A stretch of 64,000 nt of DNA from Salinarchaeum sp. Harcht-Bsk1 (GTDB lineage Archaea; Halobacteriota; Halobacteria; Halobacteriales; Salinarchaeaceae). The DNA is taken from assembly GCF_000403645.1 (NCBI RefSeq), contig NC_021313.1, forward strand, positions 2,375,014-2,439,013. Reading direction: 5' to 3'. The notes under the pieces were generated by a model. It was not told the origin of the DNA. It worked only from the letters and a program-made list of their open reading frames with translations, and did not search any database. The position numbers and the translations under genes were made by a program. The first letter of the stretch is position 1. Every line of letters begins with the position of its first letter. Shown piece by piece: positions 1-8,422 of this stretch.

Positions 1-602
1 TCCGCGTAGCCGTCGCCGGCCGCCGAGTAGACGCGACCCGGGGCGTCGGGGTGGGTCGCGAGCTGGTGGTTGTCCCGCCTGGAGCCCGGTGGGCGATCGG
101 TCCACGTCTCGCCGCCGTCGGTCGTCACCAGGAGTGTGCCCGCTTCGATGCCGACGTAGACGCGGTGGGGATCCGCGGGATCGGGCTCGATCCAGCGGAC
201 GTGATGGGTGTGTGGCCGCGGCGGGAAGGCCCACTCCTCGGCGGAGGGAACCGCGTCCATGCCCTCGATCTGCTCGAACGTCGCGCCGCCGTCGCGGGAG
301 CGATAGAGCCGGCTCGGCTCGGTGCCGACCCAGATTTCGTCGGGATCCCGGGGCGCTATCGCGATGGCCATCACGGCGTCTGGTTCGATCGCCGTGCCGA
401 TCCGGTCGATCGTCGCTCCGCCGTCGGTCGTTCGGAACAGCCCGGCGTCGAACGTCCCGACGTAGGCTCGCCCGGGTGCGGACGGATGGCTGGCGACGCA
501 CTCGACGGTCCGGCCCTCGAGATGCTCGCTGTCGATCGCCGCCGCTCCATCGGCTTCAGAAATCGTCAGGAGGCGATCGCGGTGAGCGAGGTAGGCTCGC
601 AC
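1..602 (-). CDS. BNR/Asp-box beta-propeller protein (sialidase/sortilin-like), C-terminus off window
   Basis: The frame is open on the minus strand from a GTG at 602 to the left edge, about 200 residues. It contains spaced Asp-box motifs (TTDGGAT, SRDGGAT, TTDGGETW), each following a strand of the type VYVG or IWVG. This is the hallmark of BNR-repeat six- or seven-bladed propellers. I see no signal peptide at the GTG start. The frame stays open upstream of it, so the start is uncertain. It is divergent from grpE with about 85 bp between the starts. Proteins of this type are often annotated as exo-alpha-sialidases, but catalytic residues cannot be judged from a fragment, so function is open. 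Confidence 0.6.
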   Translation of the reverse strand, partial: MRAYLAHRDRLLTISEADGAAAIDSEHLEGRTVECVASHPSAPGRAYVGTFDAGLFRTTDGGATIDRIGTAIEPDAVMAIAIAPRDPDEIWVGTEPSRLYRSRDGGATFEQIEGMDAVPSAEEWAFPPRPHTHHVRWIEPDPADPHRVYVGIEAGTLLVTTDGGETWTDRPPGSRRDNHQLATHPDAPGRVYSAAGDGYA

Positions 603-658
603 GGAGCGAGGTACGAACCCCGCCGCCAAGTCGCTGTGGGTACTCCGATCATGAACCC

Positions 659-664
659 TTATGC
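659..664 (+). promoter_or_regulatory. TATA-like element of grpE
   Basis: The sequence CCTTATGC is centred about 27 nt before the ATG at 688, the spacing expected for a haloarchaeal leaderless transcript. It is the only AT-rich hexamer in the short divergent region. Confidence 0.4.
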
Positions 665-687
665 TCCCCGACCGGTTGCTCACGGAC

Positions 688-1998
688 ATGAGCGACGACG
701 AGGGTCCCGACAGCGGGACCGAGGCCGACGCCCCGGCCGGGGCGGACCCGGACGACGCCGAGGACGCGGCGACGGAGCAGTCGGATGGATCCGAAGCCGC
801 CGCGGACGCCGAATCCACCGAGGCGGCTGGAGCCGACGCGTCGCCGGACGCCACTGCGAACGGCGACGCCGGATCGAATGCCGCCGAGGCGGCCGCTGTC
901 GAATCTGAGGCACCGGCGATCGGCGAGGACCTCACGCAGCGGATCGCCCAGTACGACGAGTCGCTGGCGAGCGAGGTCAGTCTCGTCGTCGAGAAAGCCA
1001 TCGAACTCAAGAATCGGGTGGACGAGCAGGCCGAGGAAATCGAGGAGCAGGCCGAACGCATCGACGACCTCGAGAGCGCGCTCGCCCGCTCGAAGGCGGA
1101 CTTCCAGAACTACAAGAAGCGCCAGGACCGCGAGAAAGATCGCATTCGCGAGCGCGCCACCGAGGACCTCGTCGAGCGCCTGCTCGACGTTCGCGACAAC
1201 CTCACGCGAGCCCTCGAGGACGACCACGACGACGTCGACTCGCTGAAGGAGGGCGTCGAGATGACCCTCCGGGAGTTCGACCACGTCCTCGACGACGAGA
1301 ACGTCTCCGAGATCAGCCCCGACCTCGGCGACGACGTCGACCCCCAGCGCCACGAGGTGATGATGCGCGTCGACAGCGACCAGCCCGAGGACTCCATCGC
1401 CGACGTGTACTCCTCCGGCTACGAGATGGCGGACAAGGTGCTCAAGACCGCACAGGTCACCGTCAGCGATGGCCCTGCCGACGACGCGACCGACGATGAC
1501 GAGGAGACTGAGGCTGGGGCCGAAGGCGAGGACGGTGCCGACGACGGTGACGCAGACGCTGCCGGTGACGGTGACGCTGCCGGCGAGGGTGGCGCTACAG
1601 ACGACGGGGCCGCTGCCGACGACGCGGATGCGCCCGATGACGACGCAGACGCCGTCGACGAAGCCAAGGACGCTGTCGACGAGGCCGATGACGACGTCAA
1701 CGAGGGCGGTGCAGCCGACGAAGCCGATTCGAGCGACGAAGCGGACGATGGTGCCACGGCCGCGGAACCGGCACCGGCTGCAGAACCGGTCGAACCCGCC
1801 AGCGAGGACGCCATCGCAGCCGAGCCAGTCTCCGAGGAAGCGGACGCTCCGGCCGACGATGGGGACGGCGACCGAGACGGGGACGACACCGACGGGAGTG
1901 GCGATGGAGCCAGCAGCGAGAATTCCGCGGACGGTGACGCCGACGAATCCGCGGATTCCAAAGCTAGCGACGCCGATGCGTCCGAATCCAAGGAATAA
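688..1998 (+). CDS. grpE: GrpE nucleotide exchange factor with a long acidic C-terminal tail
   Basis: GrpE releases ADP from DnaK in the cytosol. I place the start at ATG 688, which follows a TATA-like element at leaderless spacing, giving 436 residues; an upstream in-frame codon would extend it into the promoter. Residues about 80-260 form the GrpE core: a long coiled coil (heptads around 100-150, including KADFQNYKKR) and the beta domain with DPQRHEVMMRVD. Residues 1-80 are an acidic linker. Residues 261-436 are a low-complexity Asp/Ala/Glu tail with almost no hydrophobic residues. GrpE proteins are usually about 180-250 residues, so the tail is unusually long. It is followed by dnaK in the same direction. 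Confidence 0.93.
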   Translation: MSDDEGPDSGTEADAPAGADPDDAEDAATEQSDGSEAAADAESTEAAGADASPDATANGDAGSNAAEAAAVESEAPAIGEDLTQRIAQYDESLASEVSLVVEKAIELKNRVDEQAEEIEEQAERIDDLESALARSKADFQNYKKRQDREKDRIRERATEDLVERLLDVRDNLTRALEDDHDDVDSLKEGVEMTLREFDHVLDDENVSEISPDLGDDVDPQRHEVMMRVDSDQPEDSIADVYSSGYEMADKVLKTAQVTVSDGPADDATDDDEETEAGAEGEDGADDGDADAAGDGDAAGEGGATDDGAAADDADAPDDDADAVDEAKDAVDEADDDVNEGGAADEADSSDEADDGATAAEPAPAAEPVEPASEDAIAAEPVSEEADAPADDGDGDRDGDDTDGSGDGASSENSADGDADESADSKASDADASESKE

Positions 1999-2115
1999 CA
2001 CTCGGACGCTGGTGCCGACGAAGACGACGACGCGTGACCGGCCAGTGGCGGCCGGAATAGTCTACGCCCGCTCCGAGCAGGAATTTTATTCCGTGCAATG
2101 ATCGGGTGTAGCAAG

Positions 2116-2122
2116 GTTTAAG
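2116..2122 (+). promoter_or_regulatory. TATA box of dnaK
   Basis: The element GTTTAAG lies about 30 nt before the dnaK ATG at 2150, in an intergenic gap that is AT-richer than its surroundings. It implies that dnaK has its own promoter in addition to any read-through from grpE. Confidence 0.5.
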
Positions 2123-2149
2123 CGGTCCAACCTACAAAGCACGTTCAGC

Positions 2150-4105
2150 ATGACCAGTGACAAGATTCTGGGGATCGACCTCGGAACGACCAACAGCGCG
2201 TTCGCCGTCATGGAGGGCGGCGATCCCGAGATCATCGTCAACAGCGAGGGCGAGCGAACCACGCCCTCGGTGGTAGCCTTCTCCGACGACGGCGAGAAAC
2301 TCGTCGGGAAGCCCGCGAAGAACCAGGCAGTCCAGAACCCCGAGCGCACGATCCAGTCGATCAAGCGCCACATGGGCGAGGAGGACTACACCGTCGAGGT
2401 CGACGGCGAGGAGTACACGCCGGAGCAGATCTCGGCGATGACACTCCAGAAGCTCAAGCGGGACGCCGAGGAGTATCTCGGCGACGAGATCGAGAAGGCC
2501 GTCATCACGGTCCCGGCGTACTTCTCGGACAGTCAGCGCCAGGCGACCAAGGACGCCGGCGAGATCGCCGGCTTCGAGGTCGAGCGGATCATCAACGAGC
2601 CGACGGCCGCGTCGATGGCCTACGGCGTCGACGAGGATTCCGACCAGACGGTCCTCGTGTACGACCTCGGTGGCGGGACGTTCGACGTCTCCATCCTCGA
2701 ACTCGGCGGCGGCGTCTACGAGGTCGTCGCCACGAACGGTGACAACGACCTCGGTGGCGACGACTGGGACCACGCCATCATCGACTGGCTGACCGAGGAG
2801 TTCGAGAACGAGCACGGCATCGACCTGACCGAGGACCGGCAGGCGCTCCAGCGGCTCAAGGACGCTGCCGAAGAGGCCAAGATCGAACTCTCCAGCCGGA
2901 AGGAGACCGAGATCAACCTCCCGTTCATCACTGCGACCGACGACGGCCCGATCCACCTCGAGAAGTCCATCACGCGAGCGAAGTTCGAGTCGCTCACGTC
3001 CGACCTCATCGAGCGCACCGTCGAACCCACCGAGCAGGCCCTCGACGACGCCGGCTTCGACAAGGGCGACGTCGACGAGGTGCTGCTCGTCGGCGGATCC
3101 ACGCGGATGCCCCAGGTGCAGGAGAAGGTCGAGGAACTCGTCGGCCAGGAGCCCCAGAAGAACGTCAACCCCGACGAGGCCGTCGCACTGGGCGCGGCGC
3201 TCCAGGGCGGCGTGCTCGGCGACGAGGTCGACGACATCGTCCTGCTCGACGTCACGCCCCTGTCGCTGGGCGTCGAGGTCAAGGGCGGTCTCTTCGAGCG
3301 CCTCATCGAGAAGAACACGACCATCCCGACCGAGGAGTCGAAGATCTTCACCACGGCCGCGGACAACCAGACCTCCGTCCAGATCCGCGTGTTCCAGGGC
3401 GAGCGTGAGATCGCCGAGGAGAACGAACTGCTCGGCGAGTTCCAGCTAACCGGCATCCCGCCGGCGCCCGCCGGCACGCCCCAGATCGAAGTCACCTTCG
3501 CCATCGACGAGAACGGCATCGTCAACGTCTCCGCGGAGGACAAGGGCTCGGGCAACACCGAGGAGATCACGATCGAGGGCGGCACCGGTCTCTCCGACAC
3601 CGAGATCGACCAGATGAAGCAAGAGGCCGAGGCCCACGCCGAGGAGGACCAGAAGCGCCGCGAGCGCATCGAGGCCCGCAACGACGCCGAAGCGTCGATC
3701 CAGCGCGCCGAGACCCTCCTCGAGGAGAACGAGGAGGACATCGACGAGGGGCTCCACGGCGACATCGAGGCCGCTGTCGAGGACCTCGAGGCCGTCGTCG
3801 AGGACGAGGACGCCACCGTCGACGAGATCCGCGAGGCCACCGAGGACCTCTCGGACGTCCTCCAGGAGATCGGCAAGCAGATGTACGAGGGAGCGGCCCA
3901 GGCCGGCGGCGCCGGGGCTGCTGGTGCTGGCCCCGCTGGCGGCCCGGCCGGTGCCGGTCCCGCCGGCGGTCCCGCGCCCGGCCCCGAGGCCGGCGCAGAC
4001 GAGGGGGAGGAGTACGTCGACGCCGACGTCGAGGACGTCACGGACGAGTCCGAGGACGCCGGAGCCGACGACGCAGAGGAAGTCGACCCCGACGAGGCCG
4101 ACTGA
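2150..4105 (+). CDS. dnaK: Hsp70 chaperone DnaK
   Basis: DnaK is an ATP-dependent chaperone that binds exposed hydrophobic segments of client proteins, working with DnaJ and GrpE. The protein has 651 residues. The N-terminal actin-like ATPase domain begins with the phosphate-1 motif [10 protein letters not shown]-like [11 protein letters not shown] and contains [11 protein letters not shown] and the adenosine motif [11 protein letters not shown]. The interdomain linker [13 protein letters not shown] is present, followed by the substrate-binding domain and helical lid. The C-terminus is a Gly/Ala/Pro-rich stretch and then an acidic end. Full length for the family. It lies between grpE and bioY-dnaJ. 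Confidence 0.98.
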   Translation: MTSDKILGIDLGTTNSAFAVMEGGDPEIIVNSEGERTTPSVVAFSDDGEKLVGKPAKNQAVQNPERTIQSIKRHMGEEDYTVEVDGEEYTPEQISAMTLQKLKRDAEEYLGDEIEKAVITVPAYFSDSQRQATKDAGEIAGFEVERIINEPTAASMAYGVDEDSDQTVLVYDLGGGTFDVSILELGGGVYEVVATNGDNDLGGDDWDHAIIDWLTEEFENEHGIDLTEDRQALQRLKDAAEEAKIELSSRKETEINLPFITATDDGPIHLEKSITRAKFESLTSDLIERTVEPTEQALDDAGFDKGDVDEVLLVGGSTRMPQVQEKVEELVGQEPQKNVNPDEAVALGAALQGGVLGDEVDDIVLLDVTPLSLGVEVKGGLFERLIEKNTTIPTEESKIFTTAADNQTSVQIRVFQGEREIAEENELLGEFQLTGIPPAPAGTPQIEVTFAIDENGIVNVSAEDKGSGNTEEITIEGGTGLSDTEIDQMKQEAEAHAEEDQKRRERIEARNDAEASIQRAETLLEENEEDIDEGLHGDIEAAVEDLEAVVEDEDATVDEIREATEDLSDVLQEIGKQMYEGAAQAGGAGAAGAGPAGGPAGAGPAGGPAPGPEAGADEGEEYVDADVEDVTDESEDAGADDAEEVDPDEAD

Positions 4106-4263
4106 ACCGCCGCTCGATCCCACTGACCGCATTCTCCCGTTTTCGCCGCCCAGCAGGGCTGGTGCCGTCCCGTAGTTTCGACTGACGCTCCCGCTCGGCT
4201 CGACGAACGCGCAGACGCTCCGGATCCGGGGGTTTCTTGCTGGCAGCCGTTCGATCCGGTCGT

Positions 4264-4935
4264 ATGTCATCGGGCGTCACGACCGTTGCTCGCGACTCGC
4301 TTCGTCGGTCCGCCGCGGCCGGCGGGTATCTGCATCGGGTTCGAACGGAGGCGGACCTGCTGGAGCGGCTCTTGCTCGTCGGCGGGTTCGCGGCGCTGAC
4401 GGGGCTCGCCGCACAGGTCCGGATCCCGCTCTGGTTCACCCCGGTACCGATCACGCTCCAGACGTTCGCCTTCCTGCTCGCCGGGCTGGTGCTCGGTGCC
4501 CGTTTCGGCGGCCTCAGCCAGGGGCTCTACGTCGGCGCGGGCGTCGCCGGCGTTCCCTGGTTCCAGGCGATGGGCGCGGGAGTCGGCCACCTCGCTGGAC
4601 CGACCGGTGGCTACCTCGTCGGAATGTTCTGCTCGACGCTGCTCGTCGGCTACGTCGTCGATCGGTATCCGGTGCGGGAGCACCTCTCGGCGCTGATCGG
4701 TCTCCTCGCCGTCGCGAACGCCCTCGTGTACGTCGTCGGGCTTCCCTGGCTGTTCGCGTGGTCGAACCTCGTCACCGGTGGCGACGTCGGGCTCTGGGAG
4801 CTGCTCGTCATCGGGCTGTTCCCGTTCGTCGCTGGCGACGTGGTCAAGCTACTCGGTGCCGTCGCCGTCGGTCGGCTGCTCGCGCCGCCGGCTTCGCGGT
4901 ACGACGACGCCGGCGAGCCGATCGCCGCCGACTGA
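4264..4935 (+). CDS. bioY: BioY biotin transporter, substrate-binding S component
   Basis: BioY is the membrane S component of an ECF-type biotin importer. The protein has 223 residues from the ATG at 4264, chosen over an upstream GTG/TTG that lacks a signal. It has about six hydrophobic segments. Family features include IPLWFTPVPITLQTFAF near the first membrane segment, GARFGGLSQGLYVGAG, and GPTGGYLVG in the middle. No bioM or bioN (ATPase, T component) gene lies nearby, so it would use distant ECF partners or act alone. Its place between dnaK and dnaJ is unexpected and may be chance. Confidence 0.9.
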   Translation: MSSGVTTVARDSLRRSAAAGGYLHRVRTEADLLERLLLVGGFAALTGLAAQVRIPLWFTPVPITLQTFAFLLAGLVLGARFGGLSQGLYVGAGVAGVPWFQAMGAGVGHLAGPTGGYLVGMFCSTLLVGYVVDRYPVREHLSALIGLLAVANALVYVVGLPWLFAWSNLVTGGDVGLWELLVIGLFPFVAGDVVKLLGAVAVGRLLAPPASRYDDAGEPIAAD

Positions 4936-5047
4936 ACGCTGGCGTCCGGACGAGTTCTCGGCCCTGGACGCGACGATAACCTCGCCGGTTCCGACGAGTC
5001 GATGCCGGTCTTTTCAAGTAGCTCAACGGATTATCCAACGATAACTG

Positions 5048-6238
5048 ATGAGCGAGGACTTCTACGATATTCTGGGGGTTTCACGCGATGCGGACGAGGA
5101 CGAGATCCAGCAGGCCTACCGGAAGAAGGCCGCGGAGTACCACCCCGACGTCTCCGACGACCCCGACGCCGAGGAGAAGTTCAAGCAGGCCAAGAAGGCC
5201 AAGGAGGTCCTCACCGACGAGGAGAAGCGCCAGGCCTACGACCAGCTCGGCCACGAGCGCTTCGAGGAGGCCGAGAAGCGCGGCGGCTTCGACCAGGGCC
5301 CTGGCGGCATGGGCGGCCAGGGTCCTTTCGGTGGGATGGGCGGCCAGGGGCCCTTCGGCGGTGGCGCTGGCGGCGGCCAGGGCTTCGGCAGCGTCGAGGA
5401 CATCTTCGAGCAGTTCTTCGGCGGCGCGGGCGGTGGCCGCGGTGGTGGCAGCCGACGCCGGCAGGGGTCGGACCTCCGGACCAGTCTCGAGATCGACCTG
5501 GAGGAGGCCTACCACGGCGTCGAGAAACAGATGACCGTCGAGCGACCGACGGAGTGCGACGAGTGTGGCGGCGAGGGCCACCCGGCGGACGCCGAGGCCC
5601 GGACCTGCCCCGAGTGTGACGGCCGCGGGCAGGTTCGCCAGGTCCAGCAGACGCCCTTCGGCCGCGTCCAGCAGACCGGGACCTGTCAGCGCTGTGCAGG
5701 CGACGGCGAGATCTACGACGAGACCTGTAGCGAGTGCCGTGGCGAGGGGATCGTTCGCGAGGAGACGACGCTCTCCGTCGAGATCCCCGCCGGCATCCAA
5801 GACGGCCAGACCCTCCGGATGGAGCGGGAGGGCGCTCCCAGCCCGACGCAGGGCCCCAACGGCGACCTCCTCATCGACGTCACGATCGCGGACCACCCCG
5901 AGTTCGAACGCGAGGGCGACGACCTCCACTACCACAAGGGGCTGTCATTCCCCCAGGTCGTCTTCGGCGACACCGTCACCATCCCGACGATCGACGGCGA
6001 GGTCGAACTGGAGATCCCAGCCGGTACCCAGAGCGGCGAGGAGTTCCGCCTCGCCGGCGAGGGGATGCCCCGACTCCGTCGCCGCGGCGAGGGCGACCTC
6101 TACGTCACCGCACAGGTCGTCACCCCCGAGTCGCTGACGGAGGAACAGCAAGAAGCGCTGGAGGCCTTCGCCGAGGCCGGCGGTGAGGAGATCGAAGTGG
6201 ATCAGAGCTTCCTGCAGAAGATCAAGTCTTCCTTTTAA
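5048..6238 (+). CDS. dnaJ: DnaJ (Hsp40) co-chaperone
   Basis: DnaJ delivers unfolded proteins to DnaK and stimulates its ATPase. The protein has 396 residues. The J domain is at residues 1-70 with the HPD motif at 32-34. A Gly/Phe-rich segment follows (about 75-140). The zinc-finger domain has four CxxCxGxG-type repeats (CDECGGEG, CPECDGRG, CQRCAGDG, CSECRGEG). The C-terminal substrate-binding domains complete the type I architecture. The gene is preceded by an AT-rich stretch (TTTTCAAG, TTATCC) and followed directly by the hairpin nest at 6245-6385. Confidence 0.98.
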   Translation: MSEDFYDILGVSRDADEDEIQQAYRKKAAEYHPDVSDDPDAEEKFKQAKKAKEVLTDEEKRQAYDQLGHERFEEAEKRGGFDQGPGGMGGQGPFGGMGGQGPFGGGAGGGQGFGSVEDIFEQFFGGAGGGRGGGSRRRQGSDLRTSLEIDLEEAYHGVEKQMTVERPTECDECGGEGHPADAEARTCPECDGRGQVRQVQQTPFGRVQQTGTCQRCAGDGEIYDETCSECRGEGIVREETTLSVEIPAGIQDGQTLRMEREGAPSPTQGPNGDLLIDVTIADHPEFEREGDDLHYHKGLSFPQVVFGDTVTIPTIDGEVELEIPAGTQSGEEFRLAGEGMPRLRRRGEGDLYVTAQVVTPESLTEEQQEALEAFAEAGGEEIEVDQSFLQKIKSSF

Positions 6239-6246
6239 CCCACCTT

Positions 6247-6306
6247 TTTTTTGGAGGAGGGTTTCCTCGCTCGCTTCGCTCGCTACGGGAACCCTCCTCC
6301 AAAAAA
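6247..6306. terminator. Large symmetric stem-loop between convergent dnaJ and the FAU-1 gene
   Basis: A 17-bp perfect inverted repeat (left arm 6247-6263, right arm 6290-6306) has a run of T at one outer end and A at the other, so it would form a GC-rich stem followed by U on either strand. This layout suits a bidirectional terminator for the two convergent genes. The loop carries CGCTCGCTTCGCTCGC (6268-6283), which recurs at 6365-6380. Confidence 0.6.
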
Positions 6307-6322
6307 TCTGGACCAAAAAACC

Positions 6323-6355
6323 CTGACAGCTCGGGGCTTCGCCCCTCGCTGTCAG
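6323..6355. repeat. Second stem-loop in the dnaJ/FAU-1 intergenic region
   Basis: Arms CTGACAGC (6323-6330) and GCTGTCAG (6348-6355) enclose an inner stem GGGGC/GCCCC with a TTC loop. It is followed at 6361-6384 by a second copy of the mirror-symmetric CGCTCGCTTCGCTCGC motif. Together with the preceding hairpin this forms a compact extragenic palindromic cluster. Confidence 0.6.
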
Positions 6356-6433
6356 CGAACCGCTCGCTCGCTTCGCTCGCTCGCGGACGCTGGCACCATC
6401 CTGGCAGAACATTCTTCGAGGTCGCAAGAATCG

Positions 6434-7873
6434 CTAGTCTGAGAGCGCCTGCTGCGCCCGTTCGGCGACGTTCCTGGCTCGCTCCGCGAGATCCTCGCTC
6501 ACGTGCCCCTCCTCGACGGCCTCGGCGAGTTCGTCATCGTCGACGACCCGAACCTCGCCCGCTGGCGGATTCACCACGTCCACGTGGAGGTCGACGTAGG
6601 TCGCGGCGTCGGGGAACAGCTCCACCGGCGTGCAGACGTTGACGTAGGTGCCCTTCCGCTCGCCGTCGGCGCCGCGATAGATCGTTGGGTACCACCAGCG
6701 ACCCTCTTTGAGCTTCGTGATCGCGACGTCGCCGGGTTCCCGCTCCGTCCCGAGGGCGTCGTACTCGCCCGAACTCGAAATCTCGCGCCGGACCGTGACC
6801 GCGCCGTCGGGATCGTACTCGGTGACGTCGCCGGTCCCGAGGACCAGGCGGCGACCGTCGGGCTTGCCGTGGTGGATCGCGAGGTCGTCGCCGTCGGTCG
6901 GCCCGAACTGGCGGGCGATCGCGTCGAAGGGGAGTTCGTCGGCGTCGACCCCGTCGGTGTGCTCGTCGACGAGCGACTCCGCGAGGTCGACGCCGGCGCT
7001 CGCGGAGCCGTCGGCAGCCTTGATCCGGTGGTGTCCAGGGATCGTCGTTTCGACCGTCCGCCGATGCGCGTCGAGGGCGAGCCGACTCTCGCGGCCGAAC
7101 CAGCACCACGTGGTGGCCGACGGCGTCGCGATCGGCCGCGGCGCTGCCGCTTCGGGGTCCGGAGCGTCGGCGAGGGCGTCCTCGATCGTTTCGGCGCGTT
7201 CGATGACCGCTTCGAGTGCGTCGCCGCGTTCGTCCAGCCCGGCGTCGGCGGCTGCCCGTCGCCAGCGCAGTCCCCATCCCTCCGGAACGGCGACGTCGAG
7301 TAGCTCGGTCGTCCGAGCAAGTGCCGTCGCGTCGGCGTCTGGAGCGTTCGCTCGGACGCCGTCCTCGCCGCGTACCAGTCGCAGGAGGCCACCGGGATCC
7401 TCGACGCGGACGTCGGAATCGAGGCGAGCGTCGTAGTCGCTCCAGGGCGGGGTCGGGTCGCGGACCTGGACGCGGAGCCGATCGCCGGTCTCGACGTAGC
7501 CGTCGGCGTCGTCGAAGGGAAGGTAACCCGTCGCGCCGCCCGGGAGGTCGAGCACGGCGCCGCCACCACGGGTGCCACTGACGACGGCGTTGCTGACGCT
7601 GCCCGTGGGCGCTGGATCGGGCCAGGTGAGCGTGTCGACCTCGACCTCGGCGAGCGTCCCCCCGAGTTCCGCGACGGCCGCTGGATCGCCGCTGATCTCG
7701 ATCCCCTGGCGATCAGTCGTCGTGTCGATCGTCGCGCTGGGCGGCCTCGTCCCGAAATTGGCGTCGAACCGCCGATCGATCGGATCGGAGGCGTGAACCA
7801 CTTCGAAGCCGGCGTCGAGCAGTCGCCGCGTGAGGGCGGTCGCGTAGATGCCGCGAATCCGGACGGCGCTCAT
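6434..7873 (-). CDS. Probable ribonuclease / RNA-binding protein FAU-1 (DUF402)
   Basis: The protein has 479 residues and matches the overall layout of the archaeal FAU-1 family: an N-terminal region, an S1-like beta-barrel (about residues 75-150, with GAVLDLPGGATGYLP and GDRLRVQV), a middle helical region, and a C-terminal DUF402 domain (about 300-450, with YVNVCTPVELFP and YVDLHVDVV). The family is related to RNase E/G-type RNA-binding proteins and binds AU-rich RNA; a role in 5S rRNA processing has been proposed. The C-terminal helix (residues 440-479) resembles the extension of related proteins. It converges with dnaJ and lies just downstream of the gene at 7920-8297. Confidence 0.85.
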   Translation of the reverse strand: MSAVRIRGIYATALTRRLLDAGFEVVHASDPIDRRFDANFGTRPPSATIDTTTDRQGIEISGDPAAVAELGGTLAEVEVDTLTWPDPAPTGSVSNAVVSGTRGGGAVLDLPGGATGYLPFDDADGYVETGDRLRVQVRDPTPPWSDYDARLDSDVRVEDPGGLLRLVRGEDGVRANAPDADATALARTTELLDVAVPEGWGLRWRRAAADAGLDERGDALEAVIERAETIEDALADAPDPEAAAPRPIATPSATTWCWFGRESRLALDAHRRTVETTIPGHHRIKAADGSASAGVDLAESLVDEHTDGVDADELPFDAIARQFGPTDGDDLAIHHGKPDGRRLVLGTGDVTEYDPDGAVTVRREISSSGEYDALGTEREPGDVAITKLKEGRWWYPTIYRGADGERKGTYVNVCTPVELFPDAATYVDLHVDVVNPPAGEVRVVDDDELAEAVEEGHVSEDLAERARNVAERAQQALSD

Positions 7874-7919
7874 CGACGGGATTCGGTGGCGGACCGATAT
7901 CGGCCTTCCGGACGAGCCG

Positions 7920-8297
7920 TCATTCGAGGCGCTCCCGCGACGGGGCGAACCGAATCCGGTCGTGGACCGTCGGCCCGAGCGTCAGTTCGACGTGATCCTC
8001 GTCGAGGACCCGGCCGTCCTCGACGTAGGCGCCCCAGGAGTCGAACCGCAGCCAACCACGGAGTTCGTCGCCGTGGGTGTAGGTGTCGAGATGGCTGACC
8101 TCGTGCTCGGGGAGTTCGTCGGCGCTGTGGGCCTGATCCATGGTCGAGTAGACCACGTCGTGCTGGGCGAAGAACTCCTCGAGGACGACGGCGTCGGCCT
8201 CGACGAGCGTTCCGATGCTCTCGGCGGCATCCTGGAGGTCTTCGTCGTCGAGGCCGAGATCCCGGAGCGCGCGCTGGGTTCGCTGATCGAAGTGCAT
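7920..8297 (-). CDS. Conserved haloarchaeal hypothetical protein
   Basis: This is a 125-residue acidic protein. I start it at the ATG at 8297 (MHFDQRTQRAL); the upstream extension to 8324 has no supporting signal. The first half is helical and charged, with LRDLGLDDEDL and LEEFFAQHD. The second half looks like beta strands (WLRFDSWGAYVEDG, HVELTLGPTVHDRIRF). No catalytic motif or membrane segment is visible. The stop lies 46 bp before the FAU-1 start on the same strand, so the two may be cotranscribed. Function unknown. Confidence 0.75.
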   Translation of the reverse strand: MHFDQRTQRALRDLGLDDEDLQDAAESIGTLVEADAVVLEEFFAQHDVVYSTMDQAHSADELPEHEVSHLDTYTHGDELRGWLRFDSWGAYVEDGRVLDEDHVELTLGPTVHDRIRFAPSRERLE

Positions 8298-8422
8298 GCG
8301 CGGCCGTTGCGGTCCCGTCCACAAAGAACGTACTGTGTGGCGCTGGCGCTCTTCGGGTCGGGGCCGTCGGCACCCCCGTCGAGCACAAACCCATTTCCCG
8401 TTCGGTGCTGAGGGCTAACACG

